Position numbers and translations under genes: made by a program
Notes under the pieces: generated by a model
The model's input: only the letters and a program-made list of their open reading frames with translations
Databases searched by the model: none
What the model was told of the DNA's origin: nothing
Shown: positions 56,361 through 64,000 of the stretch, in pieces
How the letters are laid out: each line of letters starts with the position of its first letter
Numbering within the stretch: the stretch's first letter is position 1
Assembly (NCBI GenBank): GCA_017542125.1
Contig: JAFXXU010000062.1
Location: 1 to 64,000, forward strand
Reading direction: 5' to 3'
DNA: 64,000 nucleotides
Source: Ruminococcus sp.
Lineage (GTDB): Bacteria > Bacillota > Clostridia > Oscillospirales > Ruminococcaceae

Positions 56361-56957
56361 TCAGAGCACCTGCATGGTGGAATCCTTGAGCTGATTGTAC
56401 TTCCAGCCGTTTTCCTCATACTGGTTGAAATAGCCCACGACCATTATCTCGTCGCCGATATTGGGGTAGTCCTCGGGGTACTTATGCTCACCCGTCAGGA
56501 CGAACTCTATACCCTGCTGGCAGCAGGCGGAGGCATCCGCGATGAACACGGCGAAATACTCACCGCCGGTGGCGGCATCGGTGGTATAGGCAAAGGTGCC
56601 CTTGGCTTTTACCTTCTTGCCGAGGTATTTCTTGGGTGTGTTTATCATATCCGACACCTGGGCATAGCAGATGTTTCCGGTGAGCTTCGAGAGGTCAACG
56701 TCGATATCGCCGTCGGTGAGATCCAGCTTGGAAAGGTCTACCTGCTCGGGGACCGGGGTAGTGGCCTTCTCGGCCTGCGCCCAGTATTCCGAAGCCAGCT
56801 GCTCCGCATCAGCCGCAACAGATTCATCGGTCTTGTTGAGCGTTACGGTGTCGCTCACAGCCTTGCTGTTATTATCAATGATGCTGTCGATATTGGATGT
56901 ATTGCCGCAGCCTGCCAGCAGCAGAGCCGCAGCCAGAAATGCCGCGGTCCTTTTCAT
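56361..56957 (-). CDS. Zinc-operon lipoprotein with OB-like domain
   Basis: The 198-residue precursor MKRTAAFLAAALLLAGCGNTS has lipobox LAGC. After a polar linker the domain VSDMINTPKKYLGKKVKAKGTF ... ACCQQGIEFVLTGEHKYPED ... DEIMVVGYFNQYEENGW reads like an OB fold with a conspicuous CC pair and His. It starts 1 nt after the znuB-like stop, so it belongs to the zinc uptake operon. It may help bind or hand over metal at the outer face of the membrane. That role is inference. Confidence 0.75.
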   Translation of the reverse strand: MKRTAAFLAAALLLAGCGNTSNIDSIIDNNSKAVSDTVTLNKTDESVAADAEQLASEYWAQAEKATTPVPEQVDLSKLDLTDGDIDVDLSKLTGNICYAQVSDMINTPKKYLGKKVKAKGTFAYTTDAATGGEYFAVFIADASACCQQGIEFVLTGEHKYPEDYPNIGDEIMVVGYFNQYEENGWKYNQLKDSTMQVL

Positions 56958-56958
56958 A

Positions 56959-57873
56959 TCAAGCCCTCCTTAATACCTTAGAGATCAGACAGAATACGAA
57001 GAACACTGCCATATCGGCAACGACTATGGTCGAGCCGACGGGAGTGGAGAAAAGTATCGAAGCTATAAGCCCTGCCGCCGCGCAGATCACAGAGATCAGC
57101 GCCGAGCAGATGATAACGGCCCGGAAGCTCTTGAACACCCTCATAGCCGAGAGGGCGGGGAAGATTATCAGCGCCGAGATCAGCAGCGAGCCCACGAGAT
57201 TCATCGCCAGAACGATTATCAGCGCGGTGATCACCGCTATCAGCAGATTGTAGGCATTGGCCTTTACGCCGGAGGCTCTGGCGAAGTTCTCGTCAAAGGT
57301 GACAGCGAAGATCTTGTTGTAGAATATGAGGAATATGCCGATGACGACTACTGCAAGTATCGCGCTGATCCAGACCTCCTCCGAGGTGAGGGTGAGTATG
57401 GAGGTGGAGCCGAAAAGTGTGCTGCACACATCACCCGCCACGTTAGCCGAGGCCGAGAACACATTGACCAGCATATAGCCTATGGCAAGGGAGCTCACCG
57501 AGATCATAGCTATGGCGGCATCGCCCTTGATCTTGGTGTTCTGCCCGGTCTTCAGCAGGAGTATGGCAGCTATCAGCGTTACGGGGAGTATGATGACCAT
57601 ACTGTTGGTCTTGTCGATGAGCTCGGTTATCCACCTTGCAACGGCGTTGTTGCCCGAGGCAGCGCTTTTGAGCCCCACCGAAGTCACCGTTGCCGCCGAC
57701 ATTGCTCCGAAGGCAACGTGTGAAAGCCCGTCACCGATGAAGGAGAAGCGTTTGAGCACCAGGGAAACTCCCAGCAGCGAAGAACAGAGCGCTATCAGCA
57801 GCCCGACGATAAGAGCATATCTCACGAACGGGAAGCTGAAATAATACATCAGCTTATCAAGCATTGCGCTCAC
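56959..57873 (-). CDS. znuB: Zinc/manganese ABC transporter permease
   Basis: The 304-residue membrane protein has 8-9 helices of the ABC-3 family (YALIVGLLIALCSSLLGVSLVLKRFSFIGDGLSHVAFGA, a typical start, and LVGSLLISALIIFPALSAMRV). Family members import Zn2+ or Mn2+. The presence of Zur and a His/Glu-rich binding protein argues for zinc. The start overlaps the ATPase gene by 17 nt, indicating tight coupling. Confidence 0.93.
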   Translation of the reverse strand: MSAMLDKLMYYFSFPFVRYALIVGLLIALCSSLLGVSLVLKRFSFIGDGLSHVAFGAMSAATVTSVGLKSAASGNNAVARWITELIDKTNSMVIILPVTLIAAILLLKTGQNTKIKGDAAIAMISVSSLAIGYMLVNVFSASANVAGDVCSTLFGSTSILTLTSEEVWISAILAVVVIGIFLIFYNKIFAVTFDENFARASGVKANAYNLLIAVITALIIVLAMNLVGSLLISALIIFPALSAMRVFKSFRAVIICSALISVICAAAGLIASILFSTPVGSTIVVADMAVFFVFCLISKVLRRA

Positions 57874-58726
57874 CCCTCTTCACATAATGATGTATCGAAG
57901 CACTTGCCCCGATGACGAATGCCCCGGCGCCCGCGGCGATGGCTGCCTTGGCGGCGCTGCTCATGGGCTTTTCCTCAGGGGCAGCTGTCTTTGCCGGAGC
58001 TTCCGGCTCATCCTCAGCCTCACCGCCCTCGGTGATGATAAAGCTGCGCCCCAGCCTGCTGGAGAGGTACTCGTCCTTGGTGCCGTAGAACAGCTGTTTC
58101 CCGTTTCCGATGTGGAGTATATGGCTGGCGAACCTGACGGCTCCTATATCGTGGGAGACCATTATTATGGTGACGCCGCTTTTGTTCAGCGTGCCGATTA
58201 TCTCATAAAGCTCCGCCTGTGCCTTGGGGTCGAGACCCGTAACGGGCTCGTCAAGCAGCAGGATGCGTCCCGTGGCGCAGAGGGCTCTTGCCAGCAGAAC
58301 TCTCTGCTGCTGACCGCCTGAAAGCTCACGGTAGCAGCGCCCTGCCAGCGCCGAGATCCCCAGCCTTGCCATATTGGTATCGGCGAGAGCCTTTTCCTCC
58401 TTGCTGTAAAAGGGGCGCAGGCCGCATTTCTTTATGCAGCCCGAGCGGACTATCTCTCTTACCGAAGCAGGGAAATCCCGCTGTACCACAGTCTGCTGAG
58501 GAAGATAGCCGATGCCGTCGGCAGCCGTGACGCTGTCGCGCAGGATCTCTCCCGACATAACGGGCATAAGCCCGAGCAGAGCCTTGATAAGGGTGCTCTT
58601 GCCCGAGCCGTTCTCGCCGAGTATGCAGAGGTAGTCGCCCTCGGAAATGGTGAAATCCAGATCCTCCGCGACAGCGCTGCCCTCATAGCCGAGAGTTACA
58701 TTTTTGCAGATAAGCTGCTCTGACAT
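57857..58726 (-). CDS. znuC: Zinc ABC transporter ATPase with C-terminal membrane-like tail
   Basis: The protein has 289 residues. The first 225 form the ABC domain with Walker A LGENGSGKSTLIKAL, Q-loop LPQQT, signature YRELSGGQQQRVLLARAL, Walker B RILLLDEP and switch VSHD. An unusual tail of about 60 residues follows: acidic/Pro/Ala linker (EDEPEAPAKTAAPEEKP), then a hydrophobic Ala/Gly helix (AAIAAGAGAFVIGASASIHH) and basic end. ZnuC proteins usually lack such a segment. It may tether the ATPase to the membrane. Confidence 0.93.
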   Translation of the reverse strand: MSEQLICKNVTLGYEGSAVAEDLDFTISEGDYLCILGENGSGKSTLIKALLGLMPVMSGEILRDSVTAADGIGYLPQQTVVQRDFPASVREIVRSGCIKKCGLRPFYSKEEKALADTNMARLGISALAGRCYRELSGGQQQRVLLARALCATGRILLLDEPVTGLDPKAQAELYEIIGTLNKSGVTIIMVSHDIGAVRFASHILHIGNGKQLFYGTKDEYLSSRLGRSFIITEGGEAEDEPEAPAKTAAPEEKPMSSAAKAAIAAGAGAFVIGASASIHHYVKRGERNA

Positions 58727-58746
58727 CAGCCTTTACCTCCGTGTTA

Positions 58747-59748
58747 TCAGCCCAGCGTGGTGCTGAGCGTTTCGTAGTTCTTTCTCATCAGGCTGAGATA
58801 ATTCTCGCCTGCATCCAGCTGCTCGCGGCTCACCGATTGGATGGAGTTGAGGGCAGCTGTCTTTGCGTTCTTGGCCTTTGAACTGTCGATTATGGACTGT
58901 GCGATCTTTCCGTCACTGTTCTCCAGGATATAGACGGTGCCGGCGTTCAGCTCATCCACCTTGCCCGCCAGGAATGCGATGGTCTCAAAGCTTGCCTCGG
59001 TCTCAGCGGAGCAGCCCACGAAAGCGGCGTAGTAATCAAGGCCGTAGTCCTCCACAAAGTATCTGAAGGGGAACCTGTCGCCGAAGATGAGCGCCTTGCT
59101 GCCTGCCTTTTCCGTAAGAGACTTGAAGTCGCCGTCCAGCTTATCCAGCTCCTTGTTGTAGCTTTCGAGGGAGGCCTTATAGGCGCTCTCGTTATCCTTG
59201 TCCAGCTCGCAGAGCTTATCGCATAGGACTCCGCAGAGCTTCTCGGCATTTCTTACTGAGAGCCAGATATGCTCGTCGTACTCGGGCTCCTCTTTTTCTT
59301 CCTCGGAGCCGTGTTCTTCCTCTTCTTCGCCCTGCATACCTTCTTTGAGTTCCTCCTCCTTGGCATCGGAGCCCAGGGCTTCCATCAGGCTCACAGCCTT
59401 CATATCCTTGTTTACCGATTCCTTGAGGACATCCTCGGCCCACTTATCCGACTCACCGCCGATATACACGAACATATCACAGGTGGATATCTTCATTATA
59501 TCCTCTGCCGTGGGCTGGAAGCTGTGCAGGTCTGCGCCCTTGTCCAGCAGATAGGTGATCTCGGTGTCCTTCTTGCTGTCCTTGGTCAGCTCTCTTACCC
59601 AGTCGTAGGCGGGGAAGATGGTGCATACTATCTTGAGCTTGTCCGGGCTGCTGTCAGCAGCCCCCGAGCTTGCAGACGAACCGCAGCCCGCTGCGCTCAC
59701 TGCAACCACCGCGCAGGCCAGTAAACTGATTATTCTCTTGATCTTCAT
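58747..59748 (-). CDS. znuA: Zinc-binding ABC transporter lipoprotein
   Basis: The 333-residue cluster A-I binding protein has a lipobox in VAVSAAGCGSS. It shows the domain pattern IVCTIFPAYDWVRELTKD, a metal His in GADLHSFQPTAEDI, an acidic loop with His (GEEEEEHGSEEEKEEPEYDEHIW) typical of zinc-type ZnuA/AdcA, and later GDRFPFRYFVEDYGLDYYAAF. It captures Zn2+ outside the membrane for ZnuBC. It is preceded in the operon by zur and a small Cys-rich membrane protein. Confidence 0.94.
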   Translation of the reverse strand: MKIKRIISLLACAVVAVSAAGCGSSASSGAADSSPDKLKIVCTIFPAYDWVRELTKDSKKDTEITYLLDKGADLHSFQPTAEDIMKISTCDMFVYIGGESDKWAEDVLKESVNKDMKAVSLMEALGSDAKEEELKEGMQGEEEEEHGSEEEKEEPEYDEHIWLSVRNAEKLCGVLCDKLCELDKDNESAYKASLESYNKELDKLDGDFKSLTEKAGSKALIFGDRFPFRYFVEDYGLDYYAAFVGCSAETEASFETIAFLAGKVDELNAGTVYILENSDGKIAQSIIDSSKAKNAKTAALNSIQSVSREQLDAGENYLSLMRKNYETLSTTLG

Positions 59749-59804
59749 TTATGATACCTCCGTTATTTGCTGTTAATGAGTATGTGTTTCTTCCGCGGAG
59801 ATAT

Positions 59805-60113
59805 TCAGTTCAGCATCAGGACCTTCATCAGAACGGGTGTCTCCCTTTTTTCACATTCCCTTACCTTTGCAGCCGAAGCGCAGAGGGCATATCCCGCCCT
59901 TACGGCAGCCGCAGCCGACACAGCGGCGATACCGCCCGCCAGCACAGCCTCGCAGACCGCAGCTGTCTCGCAGATCCGGCACCCCTCGCCGCAGCATTCA
60001 TGGGAGGAATGTATGGCAATGAACGCCGACGAAAGCAGCAGCGCAAGTATCAGAAGTATCGCCGCACCCAGCGCCGCGATGCGCTTTTTATCAGTATATC
60101 TCAGCTGCGGCAT
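59805..60113 (-). CDS. Small Cys-rich membrane protein of the zinc operon
   Basis: This 102-residue product overlaps the end of zur by 13 nt. A basic start is followed by a membrane helix (ALGAAILLILALLLSSAFIA). A cysteine-rich external loop follows, with HSSHECCGEGCRICETAAVC holding five Cys and two His, then a second helix rich in Ala (LAGGIAAVSAAAAVRAGYAL). The loop is a plausible metal-binding site. I recognise no named family. Location between zur and znuA suggests a zinc-related role. Confidence 0.7.
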   Translation of the reverse strand: MPQLRYTDKKRIAALGAAILLILALLLSSAFIAIHSSHECCGEGCRICETAAVCEAVLAGGIAAVSAAAAVRAGYALCASAAKVRECEKRETPVLMKVLMLN

Positions 60114-60505
60114 TTATTGCATACCCCCGTGAGGACCATTCCCGTATCAAGGGAGAAGCCCTCCTCCTCCAGCAGCCTTTCGGCAAGATGCTCGCTGCTC
60201 TCGTGCTGCATATGCAGAAGCTCGCCGCAGACGCTGCATTTCATATGCAGATGCCCGCCGCAGTCCTCCTGACCGGCAAGCTGGTAGCGGAACTCTCTGC
60301 TGCACCCGCTGACCGTCCGCTTGACCCTGCCCTCGCCCACCAGTTCCTTGATGAGCCTGTAGACCGTGCTCTCGGCAGGAGGCTTTTTAAAGGAGCGGTC
60401 GCTCCTCATACAGTCGGTTATCTCCGAGACGGTAAAGGCGCTGTCGCTGTGGGCGCTGAGAAAGCTCAGCAGCTCCCCCCGCTGTTCGGTGTTGTATTTA
60501 GCCAT
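60101..60505 (-). CDS. zur: Fur-family zinc uptake regulator
   Basis: The 134-residue protein has an N-terminal winged helix (residues 1-75: LSFLSAHSDSAFTVSEITDC, PAESTVYRLIKELVGEG). The metal-binding C-terminus has HLHMKCSVCGELLHM and VLTGVCNKC, giving the structural Cys4 zinc site plus His ligands. In the zinc-operon context it is Zur-like, repressing uptake when Zn2+ is plentiful. ATG 60505 follows ACGGAGGCGGG. Promoter at 60551-60579; its binding box is not obvious. Confidence 0.92.
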   Translation of the reverse strand: MAKYNTEQRGELLSFLSAHSDSAFTVSEITDCMRSDRSFKKPPAESTVYRLIKELVGEGRVKRTVSGCSREFRYQLAGQEDCGGHLHMKCSVCGELLHMQHESSEHLAERLLEEEGFSLDTGMVLTGVCNKCRS

Positions 60506-60550
60506 TTTCCCGCCTCCGTTCTCAAAAATGAAAGTAACTCTCAATTTGTG

Positions 60551-60579
60551 ATTATAACACACCCCGCCCTCAATGTCAA
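60551..60579 (-). promoter_or_regulatory. Promoter of the zinc operon
   Basis: Minus-strand TTGACA (60579-60574), 17 bp, TATAAT (60556-60551). Downstream, 60526-60548 holds an imperfect inverted repeat (TTGAGAG ... TTTTTGA) that could be a Zur site. Confidence 0.7.
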
Positions 60580-60764
60580 TCAAACAGGGCTTTTGTTTAC
60601 ATATATTTCATATACTTCGGGCTGCGTGTTTCTGAGCTTTTTAAGCCCCTTGAAATAAAGCGGCAAAATGCAAAAAACATCCTCAGCCCGCCCTGTGCCC
60701 CGCCTTGTCATCCGCCCGGCGGCCAGAAATGTTTTCAGACTTGCTGTTGTCACTTGCGTCCTTC

Positions 60765-60914
60765 TCAGAGGCTGTCTGTCTGCGAAACAACGTTGCTATC
60801 AGTTACCGAGCTGTCAGCAGGAACAAAGGGCAAGTCGATCGCCGTAGCGACGATGCTTCCCTGCATAATGACAACAGCGAATGCCGTTATTATTATTCTG
60901 ACCAGCTTTTTCAT
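60765..60914 (-). CDS. 49-residue predicted secreted or membrane peptide
   Basis: Reads MKKLVRIIITAFAVVIMQGS followed by IVATAIDLPFVPADSS and a short polar tail. It thus has a signal-peptide-like N-terminus with a possible A-x-A cleavage near residue 25 and a mature part of about 24 residues. ATG 60914 has GGTGA 9 nt upstream. It lies just below a strong hairpin (60941-60969). No family recognised. It could be a secreted signalling peptide or a remnant. Confidence 0.45.
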   Translation of the reverse strand: MKKLVRIIITAFAVVIMQGSIVATAIDLPFVPADSSVTDSNVVSQTDSL

Positions 60915-60940
60915 ATTGCTGCTCACCGCTTTCAAATGTA

Positions 60941-60969
60941 ACAGCAGGACAGAAAACCTGTCCTGCTGT
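60941..60969. terminator. Perfect 12-bp hairpin between two tiny genes
   Basis: ACAGCAGGACAG (60941-60952) and CTGTCCTGCTGT (60958-60969) are fully complementary. T-rich on the plus side (ATTGTTTT) and TACATTT on the minus side, just after the 39-residue gene. Confidence 0.7.
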
Positions 60970-60975
60970 ATTGTT

Positions 60976-61095
60976 TTATGGATATACGATTTCGGTTATA
61001 TCTTTATTCGGATTGTGTGTTGAGCAACTCGTCACGATTACATCCTCCACTTCAAACCTGATGATCTCCATTGCGGAAGAGATGTTTTTTTCCAT
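60976..61095 (-). CDS. 39-residue peptide with a leader-like N-terminus
   Basis: Reads MEKNISSAMEIIRFEVEDVI followed by VTSCSTHNPNKDITEIVYP. The EIIRFEVEDVIVTSC segment resembles the acidic leader motif I recall from many tiny Clostridial genes of unknown or RiPP-precursor-like character; that resemblance is from memory. ATG 61095 has AAGG about 10 nt upstream. It follows the lipoprotein gene by about 50 nt and ends at a perfect hairpin, consistent with a real short gene. No modifying enzyme is seen nearby. Confidence 0.5.
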   Translation of the reverse strand: MEKNISSAMEIIRFEVEDVIVTSCSTHNPNKDITEIVYP

Positions 61096-61143
61096 TATCA
61101 GCTGCCTTGGCTGCGGAGCGTGCGGTATTGCCCTGATACTTTT

Positions 61144-62370
61144 TTACATCATATCACTGATCACGGATAAATGCTCATCCATATCTGCAAGGAACGCTAC
61201 CGGATCGTCATATTCGGTAAAATCCTTGTCAAGCTCAACATCGTGGTTTTCGATATCAAGGGATATCCCCTTTACAATATAATCGTCTACTGTGAGCTCT
61301 GTGATCTCTCTGCCCTCGGCGGAAAGTCCGAGATTGTATTTAAAATAATCCTTAAAATCATAGTCGAAGATCAGCAGCTCTTCTTTTTCACCGTCAAATA
61401 TGACACGCCCGGAGATCACGGGAGCATCCTTGATCTCCTGATCCGTTATTTCAGCAAACATATCATCCGTTTTGAATTCAAAGCTCACGACCCTTCCGAC
61501 CTCATCCTCCGAGAAGCTGATGCCGTTGTTTTTTATGAATTCATTCACTGCGGAGGGATCGTTAAGATCCAGACTGTCCTTATAGGAAGAGGCCATATAG
61601 CTGAACTGAGCCAGATACTCCAACGCATCCAAAAACATAGTTTTCCGCCTGATCGTTTCGACATAGTCCTCCGAAGCATACTCCAGGAAATCGTTCTTCT
61701 TGATCTTGCCGTTGAAGCTGTCGTCTATGTTGCTGCTGCCATCCTGATCTGAATAGGTCGTCTTATTCTGCACATAGAGATCCGCATTGTCAGATTTGAT
61801 TATGAGGTCTGACTTCACTTCGTATTTTTTCGCTTCTTTGGTTTCCTCCTTTGAGCCTGTCTTGCTGACCGACTTGTAACTGTAGTCGGTCTTTTCTTCC
61901 TGTGTGAAATCCAGATGCCCGTCGCCGTTTTTCAGCATCTCATAAAGGCTTATATCGAAAAAGCTCTTGCCGCCTCCGGCATCGGAAGCATTATCGCTCC
62001 CGAAATCCATTACGGACATACCGCTCATATAGGTATCGATGAGGAATTCCACGCTCTCGTTTTCGGTCTCGGACTTGTATCCGAACTTATACTTCTGTTC
62101 AACGTAGGAAAAGAAATCGCTATGGTCAACAGCTCCCGAGCTTATGGTATCGAGCAGCTTTCCAACCATTCTCGCATTGAATTTGTCCTCTGCACTGCGG
62201 GAGCTTGGATCCTCCGAGGCTGTCGCAGAGGTCTCGCTTTCGGTCACGGATGAGGTCTCGTTCTGAATGCTTGCCGTATCGCTGCCTGACTCACTGCTGT
62301 CCCCGGAGCAGCCTGCCAGTCCTGCTGCTATAAACGGGATCAGCAGAAGAATTTTAACTGTATTTTTCAT
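61144..62370 (-). CDS. Lipoprotein of unknown function
   Basis: The 408-residue precursor MKNTVKILLLIPFIAAGLAG is followed by CSGDSSESGSD, lipobox LAGC and a Ser/Thr/Glu linker. The mature region is acidic and mainly helical/beta mixed (FSYVEQKYKFGYKSETENES, MSVMDFGSDNASDAGGGKSF, FDGEKEELLIFDYDFKDYFKYN). AT-richer than the core genes. ATG 62370 follows GGGGAGGGAGAATGAT. It starts about 20 nt after the truncated lipase-like gene, so the two may have formed one operon. Confidence 0.72.
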   Translation of the reverse strand: MKNTVKILLLIPFIAAGLAGCSGDSSESGSDTASIQNETSSVTESETSATASEDPSSRSAEDKFNARMVGKLLDTISSGAVDHSDFFSYVEQKYKFGYKSETENESVEFLIDTYMSGMSVMDFGSDNASDAGGGKSFFDISLYEMLKNGDGHLDFTQEEKTDYSYKSVSKTGSKEETKEAKKYEVKSDLIIKSDNADLYVQNKTTYSDQDGSSNIDDSFNGKIKKNDFLEYASEDYVETIRRKTMFLDALEYLAQFSYMASSYKDSLDLNDPSAVNEFIKNNGISFSEDEVGRVVSFEFKTDDMFAEITDQEIKDAPVISGRVIFDGEKEELLIFDYDFKDYFKYNLGLSAEGREITELTVDDYIVKGISLDIENHDVELDKDFTEYDDPVAFLADMDEHLSVISDMM

Positions 62371-62390
62371 ATCATTCTCCCTCCCCGATT

Positions 62391-63800
62391 TCAGGTGTCA
62401 TAGTAGCGCCAGTACTGATCGGAGCTGAACCAGCAGGAAGCTATATGATAATCCAGCTGATTTCTGATCTTCCCGTCGTTTATGAGACTGCTGTGCTGGA
62501 TATTCACCCAGTATTCATAGGTGTGAGACCAGAATTTCTTGGAATAGTCTTTCATGCCTACGCAGTATCTTTTGCCTACAGGGGCAAACATCTCTGTCTT
62601 TTCATTATCGGAATAAGAATAGTAGCCTACCGCATACCCGGGGTCACACTGCACGACCTTGCTTTTTCCCATTTTAGTACCTTCGAGCCTTACGACCTGT
62701 TGTGTGTCTCCGAGCCAGAGGCTGTTATCGTTCATACCGTTGCAGGAGACACGGAACATTTCGGCACTGTCCATAAGCGGAACAAGAGTCAGAGTATTCT
62801 TTTTATTATTAGCGTTTTCATGATCAATATAGTAGCTGTCCTGTGCCATCAAGTGCGCAATGGTCACATAGGTATCATGGTTCTGGAACACCTCCGACAT
62901 CTGCTTTGCAACAGAGGTCAGTTCATTGGGTTTATTTTGCCATGTTCCGACAACCGCAAAAAGAAACGGATTGAACATACCGCCGCCCAGGTTCAGCGCT
63001 TCATTTCCTGTCATCTTTGCATAAGCCGCACCCACCTCTTCGCTGAGTTTCGGGCTTGACTTTCTTGTAATAACATAATAAACGATCGCCATCGGCAGAT
63101 TACTTAACGTATCATCTATATTCTGGCTCATCTTGCCGGCCTGATCCGCCATAACGACCTTCATCAGATCTCTCAGACCCGGCTGTATCCTTTGGGCATA
63201 ACGCTCTCTGGTGCCGATCTGCTCCACCAGCTCCTCCAACAGTATGGTACACGCGATATTTGCATCATAGTTTGCTTTCGTATCGTCCTTTTCTATCCAG
63301 TCACTATCGATCAGCGACTTACCGCTGCCTACCCAGTAGCCTCCCCCGAACAATAAGACTGCAGTAGAAAGTTTCTTTATAACTGTTCCGACGGACATAC
63401 CGTACATCTGGAAATTATCAGCCTTATAACCGTCCCAGCTGCGCCCTGTGCTTTCATAAAGAGCTCTGAAGACCTTTCGGTTCTTTTCATAGCCTTCGGC
63501 ATCAAAGAAATATGTGGTGATAAACTTGTCAGTACCGAATCTGGTAAACCCGAACCCGCTCATAGCCACCTTCGGCACAAGATCGTTGGGGTTGACGATA
63601 TTCCAGATATTATTATAGATCGCATCCTTGGGAGACTTGACGGTCTTTGAGTATACGTTTGCCCCCTGAGGTGCTTCAAAGGTGTATGCAAAGAGGTCAT
63701 TGTGAGCCAGTGACGCACCGTTGTCGAAAACCCGATAAAGCAAGACATACGCAAATACGACGTTTTTGGATCCCCCTGCAAATAAAGCAGCAGTATTCAT
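62391..63800 (-). pseudogene. 5'-truncated lipase-like (alpha/beta-hydrolase) gene
   Basis: The product contains DNGASLAHNDLFAYTFEAPQ and WNIVNPNDLVPKVAMSGFGF, the pattern downstream of the nucleophile elbow in class-3-lipase/Mbeg1-like proteins, plus about 350 further residues. The expected N-terminal half is missing, and the elbow appears only as GGSKN where GHSRG is expected. The open frame begins inside a terminator-like inverted repeat (63784-63818) with no ribosome site. I infer a deletion that removed promoter and N-terminus. ATG 63800 or 63821 could start a shortened product. Confidence 0.6.
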
Positions 63801-63818
63801 AGCAGATACTGCTGCTTT
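63784..63818. terminator. 13-bp inverted repeat at the truncation point
   Basis: AAAGCAGCAGTAT (63784-63796) and ATACTGCTGCTTT (63806-63818) form a terminator-like hairpin exactly where the lipase-like frame loses homology. Confidence 0.65.
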
Positions 63819-63846
63819 CATTATAGGTAACCTATAAAACATGAAA

Positions 63847-63875
63847 CGGCATACCCGCACAAAGCAGGTATGCCG
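63847..63875 (-). terminator. Terminator of the gene running off the window end
   Basis: CGGCATACC (63847-63855) and GGTATGCCG (63867-63875). On the minus strand followed by TTTCATGTTTT. Confidence 0.8.
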
Positions 63876-63882
63876 CAAGCTA

Positions 63883-64000
63883 TTATTTGCTTCTCTTTTC
63901 TTTCAATTTTTCTATAAGCTGTTCAAAGCGTTCGTTGCCTTTGAACACCTCGCAGAATTTGTTGTCGGGCTTCGTGATGATATCATATATGGTATCATAA
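63883..64000 (-). CDS. 3' end of a gene cut by the window edge
   Basis: The last 38 codons read TIYDIITKPDNKFCEVFKGN then ERFEQLIEKLKEKRSK and stop at 63883-63885. The segment is helical and basic at the end. Followed by a good terminator. The family cannot be recognised from this fragment. Confidence 0.65.
   Translation of the reverse strand, partial: YDTIYDIITKPDNKFCEVFKGNERFEQLIEKLKEKRSK

Noticed and set aside
61115-61136. Sequence resembling the 22-bp terminal repeat of the short element (17 of 22 matches)
   Set aside because: None of the internal element blocks follows it, and it lies in the short gap before the 39-residue gene. The match may be chance or a very old remnant.
60705-61282. 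Plus-strand small open frames in the 60.7-61.3 kb strip
   Set aside because: They lack ribosome sites and overlap better-supported minus-strand peptide and lipoprotein genes. The hydrophobic look comes from AT-rich codons.
1-64000. CRISPR arrays, prophage, integrase or complete insertion sequence
   Set aside because: No regularly spaced direct repeats, phage structural genes, recombinases or transposases were seen on either strand. Only short non-coding repeat elements were found.

Overview
This window is a chromosomal segment of a low-to-mid GC Gram-positive anaerobe. It most resembles a gut or rumen Ruminococcus-like member of the Clostridia. Supporting signs are an IspH-ribosomal protein S1 fusion, a spore germination protease (gpr) beside rpsT, rubredoxin, ferredoxin-dependent indolepyruvate oxidoreductase with a PaaK ligase, a dedicated Zur/zinc ABC operon, strong AGGAGG ribosome sites with several TTG/GTG starts, and many near-consensus TTGACA-17-TATAAT promoters. 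No rRNA, CRISPR array, integrase, transposase or phage structural gene is visible. One tRNA (Thr, GGT) is present. Taxon and all product names come from reading the sequence, with no database search.

Layout. 1-2850: an AT-richer island with a short repeat-element fragment, a CarD-type regulator, a 79-residue protein and a MATE exporter. The three genes carry look-alike hairpin leaders. The island abuts the 5' remnant of a secreted-protein gene (2855-3004). 3.3-9.4 kb (mostly minus): rplL-rplJ with an L10 leader, a cation/proton antiporter, a lipoprotein, flavodoxin, small membrane proteins and rpsT. 9.6-18 kb: gpr, an SLC13-type permease, a lipoprotein, and a two-gene unit of a very large propeller/HD-GYP receptor and a BMP-type binding protein. 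18.3-29.1 kb (plus): tRNA-Thr, a lipoprotein, uppP, a SpoIIIE/FtsK translocase, P-loop proteins, a ComEC-like metallo-beta-lactamase with a DUF3006-like partner, an RpiR regulator, a glycosyltransferase, GNAT and a flavoprotein. 29.1-35.2 kb: a 238-bp inverted-repeat element sits directly after a promoter, followed by a cmk-plsC fusion, an ispH-rpsA fusion and a class A penicillin-binding protein.

35.4-44.6 kb (mostly minus): amidohydrolase, dUTPase, GtrA, alanine racemase, a GGDEF cyclase (plus), a paralogous lipoprotein, an M15 peptidase and a Na/Pi cotransporter. 44.9-49.65 kb (plus): iorA-iorB-paaK-ORF-ACT, an aryl-acid/aromatic amino acid module. 49.8-52.6 kb (minus): an AlkZ-like protein and a HAD-EamA-DUF3783 operon with a palindromic operator. 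53.0-55.3 kb (plus): rpmG-secE-nusG-rplK-rplA behind a structured leader. 55.4-60.5 kb (minus): rubredoxin and the zinc operon zur-orf-znuA-znuC-znuB-lipoprotein-trmO. 60.7-64 kb (minus): AT-richer accessory DNA with two tiny peptide genes, a lipoprotein, a 5'-truncated lipase-like gene and the 3' end of another gene.

Functional threads. Cell-envelope synthesis is represented by uppP, alr, PBP, M15, GtrA and plsC. Cyclic-di-GMP turnover is represented by one GGDEF and one HD-GYP protein. Metal homeostasis is represented by the zinc operon. Aromatic acid metabolism and translation make up most of the rest. The most unusual signals are the repeated hairpin leaders, the short inverted-repeat element that forms the 5' end of the cmk operon transcript, the A9 tract at the CMK/PlsC domain joint, and the separation of rplJL from rplKA.
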